Assembly: GCF_000513275.1 (NCBI RefSeq)
Contig: NZ_CBVJ010000118.1
Coordinates: 1-64,000, forward strand
DNA from: Paenibacillus gorillae
GTDB lineage: Bacteria > Bacillota > Bacilli > Paenibacillales > Paenibacillaceae
Reading direction: 5' to 3'
DNA: 64,000 bases
Position numbers and translations under genes: made by a program. Numbering within the stretch: the stretch's first letter is position 1; each line of letters begins with the position of its first letter. The notes below the pieces were generated by a model. It was given only the letters and a program-made list of their open reading frames with translations, made no database searches and was not told the origin of the DNA. Below, piece after piece: positions 52,531-62,159 of this stretch.

Positions 52531-54327
52531 TCACCCCGCTTTTCTCTCATTTCCTCCGCTGCCAATAGCCCCAGGGAGGGTAAAAATAAAAGTCGTGCCT
52601 TGTCCAGACAAGCCCTCAAAACGCAGACTGCCGCCGTGCATACGAAGAAACTCCCGGGTCAATACGAGTCCGAATCGCATCTCGCCCCCTTCTTCTCCGC
52701 TAGCAAATCCAGGCTCCTTGAAGAACATCTCGTCATGCCGCAGCAGCTCTGCTGTTCTCTCATCAATCCCGATTCCGTTATCGCTCACAGAGACAGTTAC
52801 CAGTTCTCCCTCCATAGCAGCATTTACCTCGATGCTTCCTCCGATTTCAGTGAACTTGATCGCGTTGGACAACAGGTTTCGGAAAATAAGATCGAGCATC
52901 TCTTTGTCCGCATTCACGGCTAGCTTATCATCTATGCGCTCGGTAATGCTTATCTTCTTCATACCTGCTCTTGCTCCGGCCAGCGACAACGCTTGCCTGA
53001 CGACTTGCTGCAAATTCCAGGATTGCGGACGGAAAGCTACCTCTCCATTCTGACTGCGATACCAGTCCAACAGATTATCCACGAGATTATGAGTGCCGCG
53101 AACTTGCCGCCTGATCTCCTGGAACACCTCCGCCTTCGCGATATCCGTATCTGTCGGCTCTTCACCTAGCAGCTCAGTCAAGCTGACAAGCAATGCGATC
53201 GGATCGCGAATATCATGGGCCATTACAGTAAACAGCTTGTCTTTAAAGGCATTCAATTGAGACAGCCGCTGTGATTTCTCTCGCAGCCGCTCTTCGTTCT
53301 CTTTCAACTCGGTAATGTCGTTGAACATCAGCATTTGCCCAATAGGAGACGTACCGGTATCGTATATATAGGTCAAGCTGCAAATATAATGCCGCAGCCG
53401 GTCATCAAGCACACGCTGGAGAGCAAAGCGTTCATCCTTATATTTGGTTTCCGCGATTCGTTCAAGCAGCTCCGGACAAGCCGACAGCATATCTTTTCCC
53501 GATACTGGAAAGCTCTTGGTCCACCCCAGCTCGGGAAATATATCTTCTGCGGCACGGTTATGGTTGACGATTTGACCTTCATAATCCAAAAGAATGACAC
53601 CGTCGCGAATCGTATCGAACATTTTGGCATAGGCAAGAGGGGTTAACCGCAGCAAGCGAATGCGGAAGATGCCCCAAGCATACACAAGGCCAGATACCGC
53701 GAAGCCAAATGGCGTGAAATCAATTACTTTGCTGAACATATAACCGATATTGAACAGCATTGGCACTGCCGCCCCTAGTATAAGGACGAGAATCTGCTTC
53801 CTGACAATCGGCATGGCCCTTAGATACATCGGTACAAACAACAGAATGCCAAGGAGCATAATGGTATAATTGTAGACTGCATGCACAGCATACCAAGGTC
53901 CCTTGACCGTGTTGTACAGAGGTACTGCACCGTTCACATTCAAGACGTATTCTTCATAAATCCAATGATGCCAATCGTTAGTGAGATGAAGCAGGAATGT
54001 TAACGAGGGGATGATAAAGAGCAGTATGGCAAGCCACTTCCGGTGACGGACGGCCAAGCCGGTAAACTGAATGACGAGCAGCAGCCAAAACGCCGAAACG
54101 AACGGAATACCCAAATATTCAAGCTGCAGCGACAGCTTTACGCTGTTCAGGCTCTCACCTGTAATTTCGAACGCATAGCCGATTGCGTAGCAGGACGCCG
54201 CTACCATCATATAGATCATCGTTCGCGCTACCTGAAGATGGCGTTTCCGATAGGATAGAAAAGACACGAACAGCATAAGCGCCGTCGCGAAACATAGCAA
54301 TATCGCCATCCATTGTCTTGTATCCAC
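52531..54327 (-). CDS. 7TM-type sensor histidine kinase with PAS domain
   Basis: 598 residues. Seven hydrophobic segments up to about residue 225 match the HisK_N_7TM receptor module, followed by a PAS domain (about 235-345, LLDYEGQIVNHNRAAEDIF), HisKA with His in FTVMAHDIRDPIALLVSL, and HATPase (LLSNAIKFTEIGGS, SDNGIGIDE). It should phosphorylate the BTAD response regulator encoded directly downstream. The membrane module suggests a small lipophilic or membrane signal, but no ligand can be named. Confidence 0.88.
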   Translation of the reverse strand: MDTRQWMAILLCFATALMLFVSFLSYRKRHLQVARTMIYMMVAASCYAIGYAFEITGESLNSVKLSLQLEYLGIPFVSAFWLLLVIQFTGLAVRHRKWLAILLFIIPSLTFLLHLTNDWHHWIYEEYVLNVNGAVPLYNTVKGPWYAVHAVYNYTIMLLGILLFVPMYLRAMPIVRKQILVLILGAAVPMLFNIGYMFSKVIDFTPFGFAVSGLVYAWGIFRIRLLRLTPLAYAKMFDTIRDGVILLDYEGQIVNHNRAAEDIFPELGWTKSFPVSGKDMLSACPELLERIAETKYKDERFALQRVLDDRLRHYICSLTYIYDTGTSPIGQMLMFNDITELKENEERLREKSQRLSQLNAFKDKLFTVMAHDIRDPIALLVSLTELLGEEPTDTDIAKAEVFQEIRRQVRGTHNLVDNLLDWYRSQNGEVAFRPQSWNLQQVVRQALSLAGARAGMKKISITERIDDKLAVNADKEMLDLIFRNLLSNAIKFTEIGGSIEVNAAMEGELVTVSVSDNGIGIDERTAELLRHDEMFFKEPGFASGEEGGEMRFGLVLTREFLRMHGGSLRFEGLSGQGTTFIFTLPGAIGSGGNERKAG

Positions 54328-54411
54328 GACTGCGCCTCCCTTTTTCCGATTCGTCTATTATTCGACAAAATGGTCTAAAATCCTTGTCAGGGCTGTTATT
54401 ACACACAGCAA

Positions 54412-54440
54412 AAACACCCGAATTATGTAATCGGGTGTTT
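54412..54440 (-). terminator. Terminator of the acyltransferase gene
   Basis: AAACACCCGA (54412-54421) pairs with TCGGGTGTTT (54431-54440); five T on the minus strand. It is 14 bp past the stop. Confidence 0.82.
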
Positions 54441-54453
54441 GGTTTATTCTAAC

Positions 54454-55527
54454 TCACATACCCTCAGAAACAGGCTTTACTGCTGCAGGTTTCCCTCCCC
54501 GTTTGACCCTCACATATTTCGTAAAACGGACCTCAATTAACTGATAAGAAATATGAGCGACAATGATCGAAGGAATAAGAGATAGCAGCGCATAGATGAC
54601 AAAGGACCATGATGATGTTCCTATCACGCTGCTTATTTTCGGAACAATACTTTTCAAAGGAAACATCACCATCGTATGCCACATATATAAACTAAAGCTG
54701 ATCGTCCCCAAATATCGCATCGGCCTCGTCCGTAAAAAGCGCGACAGCCACCCGTACTCCATAATGATCGTAACAAACAGCAAGAAGCTCAGCAAAAGAG
54801 CCGGTAAGATTGCATGATTCAACGCTTGAAACACCATATAAATGGCGAGCAAACATATAAATCCACTGAATTGCAAAACTGATGAAGGCTTCCAAATACT
54901 CTTGATTCTATTCTGGCTGTAATGTAGTGCTACGCCAACACCGAAGAACAGTGTATCTGGGCGATAATAAACGATGACGATGCATGCGATAACAAATAAA
55001 AGAAAGAAGAAATATTTTCGGATCCGATGAGCCTGTTGACTACGATAAATAACCCGAGCGATTACTGCCATGATGTAAAAAAACAACTCGTAGCTCAGTG
55101 ACCAGGCGACGATCTGTGCAATAGGCAATTCCAGCATCCCAGGCAAGAGTAACGCATTGGATATGAAATGCAGAACATAATCGCCAGGCCCAATACCAGC
55201 CATCCATTTGTAGCCTATGAAAGGGCCGAATATGAAAATAATAATATGAATCGTTAAAAACACAGGATAAATACGAAGAATCCGATTCCATATAAACTCC
55301 TTAACGGAGCGTTTACCCGCAATGCTCTGTGTAATTAAATAGCCGCTGATGACAAAAAACAAATCGACTGAAATCGGCCCTGCATAATTAATCATGCTCA
55401 GAAAGGAAGTGTCTGCGAAGCCTTGAATATACCCTTCAATAGCTGCCGAACCATAGATATGATAAATAACGACAGAGAGAGCTAGCAGCCCCCGCAGCCC
55501 TAGCAATGTATAGTTGATATTTTTCAC
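54454..55527 (-). CDS. Membrane acyltransferase, Acyl_transf_3 (OafA/WecH) family
   Basis: 357 residues, about ten membrane segments. Family signs include the N-terminal catalytic His in LRGLLALSVVIYHIYGS and FFVISGYLIT. Members O-acetylate cell-surface sugars or peptidoglycan. It shares no operon with other genes, and no polysaccharide cluster is near. ATG 55527 is preceded by GCATCG without a strong ribosome site, so the start is less sure. Confidence 0.83.
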   Translation of the reverse strand: MKNINYTLLGLRGLLALSVVIYHIYGSAAIEGYIQGFADTSFLSMINYAGPISVDLFFVISGYLITQSIAGKRSVKEFIWNRILRIYPVFLTIHIIIFIFGPFIGYKWMAGIGPGDYVLHFISNALLLPGMLELPIAQIVAWSLSYELFFYIMAVIARVIYRSQQAHRIRKYFFFLLFVIACIVIVYYRPDTLFFGVGVALHYSQNRIKSIWKPSSVLQFSGFICLLAIYMVFQALNHAILPALLLSFLLFVTIIMEYGWLSRFLRTRPMRYLGTISFSLYMWHTMVMFPLKSIVPKISSVIGTSSWSFVIYALLSLIPSIIVAHISYQLIEVRFTKYVRVKRGGKPAAVKPVSEGM

Positions 55528-55690
55528 GATGCCGCTCCTATGCGCTCAAACTTCAATTCATATTAGTCCACAATTCCAGAAAAAGCAAAAAATAATCCCG
55601 AATCTCCTGAGAGTAGATTCCTTTCGTAAGGATATAAATCAAAATCATCCTTCTCTTTTGCTTTCGCCAGTCTCTCCTTATACGTAATGA

Positions 55691-56631
55691 CTACCCCTGC
55701 GCCGGAATGCGCATGCTCTGTATCTCTTGCACACCCGGAGCAAATCCCAAATTATAATAGACGGATTCCGCCTCATTGCCCTCCATCACATATAACCGCA
55801 GGATGGGATAATGATCTTTAAGGATACTTAACGCTCTTTTCAACATCAACGTCGCCAGTCCCTTCCCTCTATAAGCCGGCAAAACACCAATGCTATATAC
55901 GGCTGCCACATTGTCCTGCAGGCAAAGACGGCAATTAGCAACTAATCCCCGGACTCTCGATCATAGACAAGAGTGGATGCCTGCAGCAATCGTTCATTAG
56001 TCAGATTAGGGTCCTCATTCGGAACAAAGTCCGCCAATGAAGCTTTATTCCTTCTTACCGCTTCAAAACCTCCTTGAAAGCTATGAAAATCACAATGGGC
56101 AATCTCATCCTCATTCGTAAACCGTTTGCCGCTTTTCGCATCATTATCCTCAATCTGAGGGCTTTGAATGATGACATTAGAATCCCACTTTATCTCAAAA
56201 TAATCAGTAGGGCGCTGCATCCATCGGCATCTGAACTCATCCGGCCAAAAGCCTGCTTTTGCATATAAAGGAACTTGGTCTGGAAGCACCTCAAACGTTT
56301 TAATCGGATTTGCCCGGTCGGACCATTGAATTAATATCATCTTTAGTTGTTTCAACACTTCGAATTCATGACGAAACGGCGGGATGAAAAACAAATGGTA
56401 AATCAGATTGGGAGCCATCCTGACCCCGCCGATCTTCATCTCTCCTTTATAGATCCAGAAAGCGTTGTTCCGGGCCCTATTATATAGTTCCTCTCGAAAA
56501 AATCCATTATAGCTCGCATTATAATAAATCGAACAATAGATTCCCCATTCATCAACCTCTGCTCTTTGAATCGAATATTCGTCCGTTAGCTTATAAATCT
56601 GAGTCCGCTCTGACCACAGGTTTGTCTCCAT
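55691..56631 (-). pseudogene. GNAT-family acetyltransferase, split by a frameshift
   Basis: The N-terminal half from ATG 56631 (GGGGG upstream) ends early at TAG 55942; the C-terminal GNAT core (VYSIGVLPAYRGKGLATLML, acetyl-CoA loop RGKGLA) continues in another frame from about 55945. The break is a G4 run (C4 at 55947-55950 on the plus strand). One extra G would join them as ...DRESGGLVANCRLC... into about 313 residues with the acetyl-CoA-binding domain at the end. Substrate unknown. Confidence 0.8.
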
Positions 56632-56678
56632 CTCTCATTCCCCCTGAAGTTTGATTTTATAATGAATCTAGAGAACGC

Positions 56679-56715
56679 AAAAAAGGCTGCAGATGAACAT
56701 AGCTCATCTGCAGCC
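56679..56715 (-). terminator. Strong minus-strand terminator without an assigned gene
   Basis: Perfect 12-bp stem GGCTGCAGATGA/TCATCTGCAGCC (56685-56696, 56704-56715), followed by six T on the minus strand. It lies upstream of the GNAT start, so it must end another transcript coming from 56720 or beyond. Confidence 0.8.
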
Positions 56716-56717
56716 TC

Positions 56718-56825
56718 CTATCTCCTTAGCATGAACAAGGCATCGTTATCCTGTTCACGCCAGCCTGCTTCTTTATTATGGCAGCGGAGATCGCGGTGTA
56801 TGATTAAACTGTTGTTCTTTATCAT
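56718..56825 (-). CDS. Possible small protein ahead of the terminator at 56679
   Basis: A 35-codon frame (MIKNNSLIIHRDLRCHNKEA...) ends two bases before the strong terminator, which is the right place for a small gene, but no ribosome site is visible before ATG 56825. A small RNA is an equal alternative. The remaining gap 56826-57090 contains the promoter region of the HD gene and nothing else recognised. Confidence 0.25.
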   Translation of the reverse strand: MIKNNSLIIHRDLRCHNKEAGWREQDNDALFMLRR

Positions 56826-57090
56826 AAGAGGCAATACTACATAGCAAATTAAGCATCATGAATGCTTCATCCGCCTTTCATTGGACCCCTTATATTCAGT
56901 TATTAGATCAACTGATTAAGAACAACGAGAATCATTACACCATTCACTCCTAGCGCACTAATTTTCCCTATATTACCATTCGTACAGATTATTTTCAACA
57001 GATAAACAACTTTATCATCCCTTAACAAATCAAAGCTATACTCGAACTGTACAGCAGCACATACAACAACGAAGAAAGGAATTGCATATT

Positions 57091-57720
57091 ATGGGAATTC
57101 ACACGTACTTTCAATCCTTGAACGATCTTGAACGTATTATCCGCTGCCCGGGAAAATTCAAATTCGAAGAGCATAGCGTATCCGCCCACTCCTGGAAGGT
57201 TGTCCAATATGCCAAAACATTGGCAGATATCGAGGAAAGCAATGGCGTCGTCATCGACTGGAAAAAACTCTACGAGATTACCAGCAGCCATGATTATGGC
57301 GAAATATTCATAGGCGATATTAAAACGCCCGTTAAACATTATTCTATGGAATTACGCGGCATGCTCCAGCAAGTAGAGGAAGGCATGATTGCGATGTTCA
57401 TAGAAGAGAACATTCCGGAGGAATTCAAGGCCATCTTCCGCAGACAGCTTCGCGAGGGCAAAGACGATTCTGTCGAAGGGTTAATTCTTGAAGTAGCCGA
57501 TAAACTGGATCAAGTATATGAGGCGCTTACAGAATTGCAAAGAGGCAACACGGAGAAGGAATTTGTCGTCATGTACCGCGAGGCGCTTATAAAGATTAAG
57601 AAAATCAAGCTGCACTGCGTCGATTATTTTTTAACACATATTTTGCCTGACATCGTGAAAGAAAGTCCAAACTGCCCCGTTGATATTCAGAAAATAACAC
57701 GAGAAGCTTTGGAGCTATAA
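57091..57720 (+). CDS. HD-domain phosphohydrolase, YfbR-like
   Basis: 209 residues. Metal-binding histidines and Asp are in EEHSVSAHSWKVVQYA and SSHDYGEIFIGDIKTP, and a later Asp in ILEVADKLDQVYE. The YfbR/YqeK-type HD family removes phosphate from nucleotides such as dAMP or dUMP. ATG 57091 after AAAGGA is preferred over the in-frame TTG three codons earlier. Stand-alone gene on the plus strand. Confidence 0.78.
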   Translation: MGIHTYFQSLNDLERIIRCPGKFKFEEHSVSAHSWKVVQYAKTLADIEESNGVVIDWKKLYEITSSHDYGEIFIGDIKTPVKHYSMELRGMLQQVEEGMIAMFIEENIPEEFKAIFRRQLREGKDDSVEGLILEVADKLDQVYEALTELQRGNTEKEFVVMYREALIKIKKIKLHCVDYFLTHILPDIVKESPNCPVDIQKITREALEL

Positions 57721-57900
57721 TTTTCTCCCTCGCTGACTGAACCAGCCTTCCTGACTTCACCCGAATTTTCCATCTCTTGCGTTTCTCCTATCCTTCCAAG
57801 CATCCCGAACCTTCTTAACTCCCCCTCCTCTCCAACTGTCCTTCCCATTCTATCTTACCTTCCCTCTGCTGCTCTTCTTATCCGCCGCCCTTCTTTCCTC
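57721..57900 (+). other. Pyrimidine-rich intergenic tract
   Basis: For about 180 bp after the HD gene the plus strand is strongly biased to C and T (runs such as CTCCCCCTCCTCTCC and CCCTTCTTTCCTC) with few purines. It is not a terminator, and the bias ends before the next gene. Nothing else is found in this stretch. Confidence 0.7.
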
Positions 57901-57969
57901 ATGTCTTTTCTTCGACTCCGTATGCTATTCTATATTGGAAACAAACTAAGAAAAACAAAGGAGCGTCCT

Positions 57970-58377
57970 ATGTCAGCAGAACAAGGTACGAAACAACATC
58001 CATGGCAATTAAAAACGCCTCCTGGAACCTCTGAATACGAAATGTACAAGGATGAAAAGGATGGAAAAGAAATTATCGTGTGCACGGTAGGCAAAACCGT
58101 TCTCCATTATGACTATCGCTGTATCGCTGATCTGCATGATATGCTCAAACAGCATGGAGACTGGATTGAGCTTGGCAGCGCGGACGAGCAGAAGCCAGCT
58201 AAAGAAGGTACAGTTGAAGCTTGGGGCCGCTCCTCTGACAATCCGATTGCAGGCTGGTATGGCCTGAAGAAAGGGTTCCGCGGCCGCTTCGGGATGTATG
58301 TCCCTCCTCTGATGGAAGCATTAGGGCTTGCAGAGGTTGAGCATAATCCCCGCAATAACCGGATGCGGGCATTGTAA
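57970..58377 (+). CDS. Small conserved-looking protein of unknown function
   Basis: 135 residues from ATG 57970, which follows AAAGGAGCG; the longer frame from 57901 starts in the pyrimidine tract without a ribosome site. The protein is soluble and has short motifs such as FEY-, GRSSDNPIAGWYGLKKGFRG and FGMYVPPLMEALGLA. I do not recognise its family with confidence. It looks like a small intracellular protein with a paired beta sheet; no partner gene is adjacent. Confidence 0.6.
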   Translation: MSAEQGTKQHPWQLKTPPGTSEYEMYKDEKDGKEIIVCTVGKTVLHYDYRCIADLHDMLKQHGDWIELGSADEQKPAKEGTVEAWGRSSDNPIAGWYGLKKGFRGRFGMYVPPLMEALGLAEVEHNPRNNRMRAL

Positions 58378-58434
58378 GTCAGATATACTGCTTGTCTGAC
58401 TAGAGAAGTTATAGGATATAGTGTGCATTATGCA

Positions 58435-58471
58435 ACGAAAAACCTTTGCGCAGAGCCCAAAGGTTTTTCGT
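58435..58471. terminator. Bidirectional terminator between the small protein and the exporter
   Basis: Perfect 14-bp stem ACGAAAAACCTTTG/CAAAGGTTTTTCGT between convergent genes. Confidence 0.85.
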
Positions 58472-58485
58472 CGTGTTACTGCAAG

Positions 58486-60003
58486 TTATTCAAAGTTTCG
58501 CGGAGCCTCTGACTGGCCGCCTTGTGGCACCCTGGCACGGCCCAGCATAAGAATAAAAACGACAGCCAAGATCGGCAGCGCAATACTCCACTGGAACAGA
58601 AAGGCGATCGAATCCGCCAAGCCTGCAATCATTTTCTGAAGGATATCCTGCGGGAACATCTGTCGGACGGCAGGATTCAGCAGTGCTTGGGGATCGCCGA
58701 ATTTCTCGGCCATCGAAGGGTCGGGAAGCACCGCCGTAATATTGGTCTTCAGCCTGCTCGTCTGAATGACACCAAATATCGTAATGCCAAGCGCGGAACC
58801 AATCGTCCGGAAAAATACGACCATTGAGGTAGCAGCGCCCTTGTATTCCGGGCTAATTCCGTGCAGCGTCGCAATATTAAAGATAACGAACGACACGCCA
58901 ATTCCGAATCCTACAAAAATCATGTACACCGTAACGACCCAGCGATGCGTATCGGCATCTATCGTGCCCAAGAGGAACAGCGCGATGATGAGAATCGCTG
59001 CGGACACCAGCATAATGCTGCGGAACATGAATTTAGTGACGAAACGGCCTCCAAGCACAGAGCTTGCTACGACCCCCAGCATCATTGGAGTCAACGTTTG
59101 TCCAGCAGAGCTGGCCGAGCCTCCATATACGCCCTGTACAAAGATAGGGATATAGGTCGCACCTGAAATCAGAATCGCGCCATACAGGAAGCTGCAGACT
59201 TGGCTGGCGGTGAACACTTTATTTTTGAACAAATGCAGCGATATAACCGGATTCGATACCCTGCTTTCGACGATCAGGAAGATGATCAGCAGAACGACAA
59301 AAGCAATGAATAATCCGATAATCTGTACGGAATTCCATGCGTACGTTTTTCCGCCAAGCTCAAGCGCAAACATCAGACTCAGAATCGTAGCTGCGAGCAG
59401 CAATACACCGCCCCAGTCGATTACCTGCTTCTTCGTCTCCCCAGCTTCTTTATAGAATAGTACGATAAACAAAATAGCCAGTATGCCGAACGGGATGTTA
59501 ATATAAAACACCCAGCGCCAATGCCAATAATCGGTGAAATACGCCCCGGCGAGCGGACCAAACACACTCGACAAACCAAATACGGCACCGAACAATCCAT
59601 TCATTTTACCCCGCTTCTCAATGGGGAAAATGTCAAAAATGACAGCAAAGCATAGCGGCATAATGGCTCCCCCGCCAATACCTTGCAACGCCCGGAACAG
59701 AATAAGCTCTGTCATGCCATTCGCTATCCCGCACAGTATAGAACCAAGCAGAAATATGCCCAGCCCTAACAAGAAAAAACGTTTCCGGCCATACATATCC
59801 GACAGCTTTCCGAAAATCGGAGTAGTTACGACGCTTGCAATCATATAGGCGGAAAAAACCCATACTAGCTGCTCGTAGCCGCCAAATTCCCCTACGATAG
59901 TAGGCATGGCCGTTGACACAATCGTCTGGTCCAGCGCCGCCATAAACAAGCCAAGCAGCAAGCCAGCTACGGTCCACGTCGTATTGGTTCTCGCTCTATC
60001 CAT
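58486..60003 (-). CDS. DHA2-family multidrug/siderophore exporter (EmrB/QacA type)
   Basis: 505 residues with about fourteen membrane segments, motif A KLSDMYGRKRFFLLG and motif C GPLAGAYFTDYWHWRWVF. Proton-driven exporter. It lies 93 bp downstream of the siderophore permeases on the same strand, so it might export the same siderophore; that is inference, since DHA2 pumps also act on drugs and bile salts. No siderophore biosynthesis genes are in the window. Confidence 0.87.
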   Translation of the reverse strand: MDRARTNTTWTVAGLLLGLFMAALDQTIVSTAMPTIVGEFGGYEQLVWVFSAYMIASVVTTPIFGKLSDMYGRKRFFLLGLGIFLLGSILCGIANGMTELILFRALQGIGGGAIMPLCFAVIFDIFPIEKRGKMNGLFGAVFGLSSVFGPLAGAYFTDYWHWRWVFYINIPFGILAILFIVLFYKEAGETKKQVIDWGGVLLLAATILSLMFALELGGKTYAWNSVQIIGLFIAFVVLLIIFLIVESRVSNPVISLHLFKNKVFTASQVCSFLYGAILISGATYIPIFVQGVYGGSASSAGQTLTPMMLGVVASSVLGGRFVTKFMFRSIMLVSAAILIIALFLLGTIDADTHRWVVTVYMIFVGFGIGVSFVIFNIATLHGISPEYKGAATSMVVFFRTIGSALGITIFGVIQTSRLKTNITAVLPDPSMAEKFGDPQALLNPAVRQMFPQDILQKMIAGLADSIAFLFQWSIALPILAVVFILMLGRARVPQGGQSEAPRNFE

Positions 60004-60096
60004 GTGTTGAAGCCTTCTTCCTAATGTGTCATATGATTTTTAGTATTCCCTTTTACTGTAGACACATTCAATAACGAGACTGGCTCCAGGCAGCAC

Positions 60097-61104
60097 TCAC
60101 TTCGCACGCATCAGCAGAAATAAAAAATAGGGCACACTCAGCATTGTCACGATAATGCCTGCCGGAATATCTGCCTTGAAGCTGACCGTGCGGGCAATCG
60201 TGTCTGCTGCAAGCAACAGCAATGCCCCTGTTAGCCCCGAGGCTGGCAGCAGAAGCCTGTAATCGGGTCCAACAAGCCTCCGTGCCACATGCGGACTAAT
60301 CAGGCCGATGAAGAAGATCGACCCTCCAAGTGCTACACAGCCAGAAGCAATGGCAACAGCTGCAACAGCGAGCAGAATAAATTTTCGCTTGACGGCTACC
60401 CCTAGCCCTGTCGATATCTCGTAGCCTAGTTCTAAAGTGTTCAAGGTCCGGGAATGCGTGATTATATAGATGAAAAGAAAGATGACCCAAGGTAACAGCA
60501 GACCGATATAATACCATTTATCGCCCCATAAGTATCCCGCTTGCCATCGCTGGGCAAATTCATATTTGTCTTCATCGAGCTTTAACGTAAGAAATAGTGT
60601 TAACGCGCTTAATCCGACATTCATGGCAACGCCCGTCAACACGAGCCGGGTAGAAGAAGGCGCATGATTCCTTCTGTACGCCAGTAAATAAATTAGGAAT
60701 GCGGCCAGCAAGCCTCCACCGAATGCCAGCAAAGGAAGGAGTGCCGCTGAGGCCATCCCTTGAATGCCCACTGTTGTAATGAACAGCAAAACCATAAGAC
60801 CTGAACCCGCGCTGACACCAAGCATGCCGGGATCAGCCAGATCATTGCGAAGCAAGGCTTGCATTACGGCTCCCGATATCGCCATGCCGAAACCAACAAT
60901 TGCGGCCAGAACAATACGGGGAAGGCGGAATTTGAAGACGATGAGCTGATGATCTGCTGGCCCCTGTCCGAATAACACCTGAACAACTTCAAGCGGACGC
61001 AGCGACATTTTACCCATGTTCAGACTGAGGAAGGCTCCCGCAGCCAGCAATACAAACAACAGCAGAATGAATAGTCTGGCCCTGTACAATCGAGGCAAAA
61101 TCAT
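60097..61104 (-). CDS. Siderophore ABC transporter permease (FecCD family), second subunit
   Basis: 335 residues, about nine membrane segments. FecCD signature PRIVLAAIVGFGMAISGAVMQ and GFIGLISPHVARRLVGPDYR-like docking loop (FFIGLISPHVARRLVG). Overlaps the first permease by four bases. The operon lacks an ATPase; a shared FecE/YusV-type ATPase is needed. Confidence 0.9.
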   Translation of the reverse strand: MILPRLYRARLFILLLFVLLAAGAFLSLNMGKMSLRPLEVVQVLFGQGPADHQLIVFKFRLPRIVLAAIVGFGMAISGAVMQALLRNDLADPGMLGVSAGSGLMVLLFITTVGIQGMASAALLPLLAFGGGLLAAFLIYLLAYRRNHAPSSTRLVLTGVAMNVGLSALTLFLTLKLDEDKYEFAQRWQAGYLWGDKWYYIGLLLPWVIFLFIYIITHSRTLNTLELGYEISTGLGVAVKRKFILLAVAAVAIASGCVALGGSIFFIGLISPHVARRLVGPDYRLLLPASGLTGALLLLAADTIARTVSFKADIPAGIIVTMLSVPYFLFLLMRAK

Positions 61105-62159
61105 TCGAAGGCTCTCCTTTCTCTTCTGGCAATTAATAAAAAGAAAGGTACACCAATAATTGCAAAAATGATGCCAAGTGCTGTCTCAGCAGGACGATTA
61201 ATCAGTCTGCCTGCCAGATCTGCCGCGACCATGAGTACGCCGCCATAAACGGCTGCTGCCGGAATAATATAACGATAATCTACACCAACAAAGAAACGCA
61301 CAATATGCGGTACAATTAGACCTACGAATCCGATTGGTCCTACTAGCGTAACTGACACTCCCGCAAGCAGAAGCACCGCAAGTGTAGCTAACAGCTTTAC
61401 GAGAACCGTGCGCTGCCCAAAGCCTTTTGCAATCTCTTCACCTAAGCTAAGAATCGTGATGGAGCGCGCGATAAAAAGAGACAAAGCCAACCCGCCAAGA
61501 AACCAGGGGGCGGTGAGCTTAAGTTCGGTCAATGTCGCACCCGCTACACTGCCCGATGTCCAATAAGCTAGCGCTTTTCCAACACCATAATTCAATGAAA
61601 CGAATGAACCCATTGCTCCAAACAACAGGGTAATGGACATCCCAGCCAATACAAGTCGCTGGGGCGTCATCCCTCGACGGTTCAATGATGCAGCCAGGTA
61701 GGTTAAGCCTGCTCCCATAGCTGCTCCGGCGAAGCTAATGAACAGAGAGCCTGTATATAACTGGTTCGGGATAAAAGCCAAGGATATGGCCATTGCGAAC
61801 GCCGCGCCTGCGTTCACCCCCATTAATCCTGAATCGGCTAACGGGTTGCGAGTGCTGCCTTGCATCACGGCCCCTGCCAAAGACAGACTCATACCAGCAA
61901 CAATATCGGCTAGCGTGCGAGGAATGCGAAGCGAGTGAATGATCTGATGCTCGGTCAGGCTAGGGTCAAAGTAGAACACTGCCGTCCATGCCGTAGACAA
62001 GTTCATGCTTGCAGCTCCGAAAGAGAGAGAAGCTGCTGCCGCTAATAGCAGCAACAGCACCCCGATGATCATATATAGGCCAAAGAACGGCCTGCCGCCC
62101 AGATGAGGGAGGACAGCTGTTTGGTCCGCATTACTCGTCTTCTCCTTAGTTTTTCCCAT
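61101..62159 (-). CDS. Siderophore ABC transporter permease (FecCD family), first subunit
   Basis: About 352 residues with nine to ten membrane segments. Signature RTLADIVAGMSLSLAGAVMQ and docking loop FVGLIVPHIVRFFVGVDYR. The longest frame (to 62345) runs deep into the lipoprotein gene; the first sensible start is ATG 62159, which overlaps the lipoprotein stop by 14 bases. Its ribosome site is weak (GGCGGCAG), so coupling to the upstream gene is likely. Confidence 0.87.
   Translation of the reverse strand: MGKTKEKTSNADQTAVLPHLGGRPFFGLYMIIGVLLLLLAAAASLSFGAASMNLSTAWTAVFYFDPSLTEHQIIHSLRIPRTLADIVAGMSLSLAGAVMQGSTRNPLADSGLMGVNAGAAFAMAISLAFIPNQLYTGSLFISFAGAAMGAGLTYLAASLNRRGMTPQRLVLAGMSITLLFGAMGSFVSLNYGVGKALAYWTSGSVAGATLTELKLTAPWFLGGLALSLFIARSITILSLGEEIAKGFGQRTVLVKLLATLAVLLLAGVSVTLVGPIGFVGLIVPHIVRFFVGVDYRYIIPAAAVYGGVLMVAADLAGRLINRPAETALGIIFAIIGVPFFLLIARRERRAFE

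Noticed and set aside
57901..57969. Upstream ATG at 57901 for the small hypothetical protein
   Set aside because: No ribosome site, and the added residues come from the pyrimidine-rich tract.
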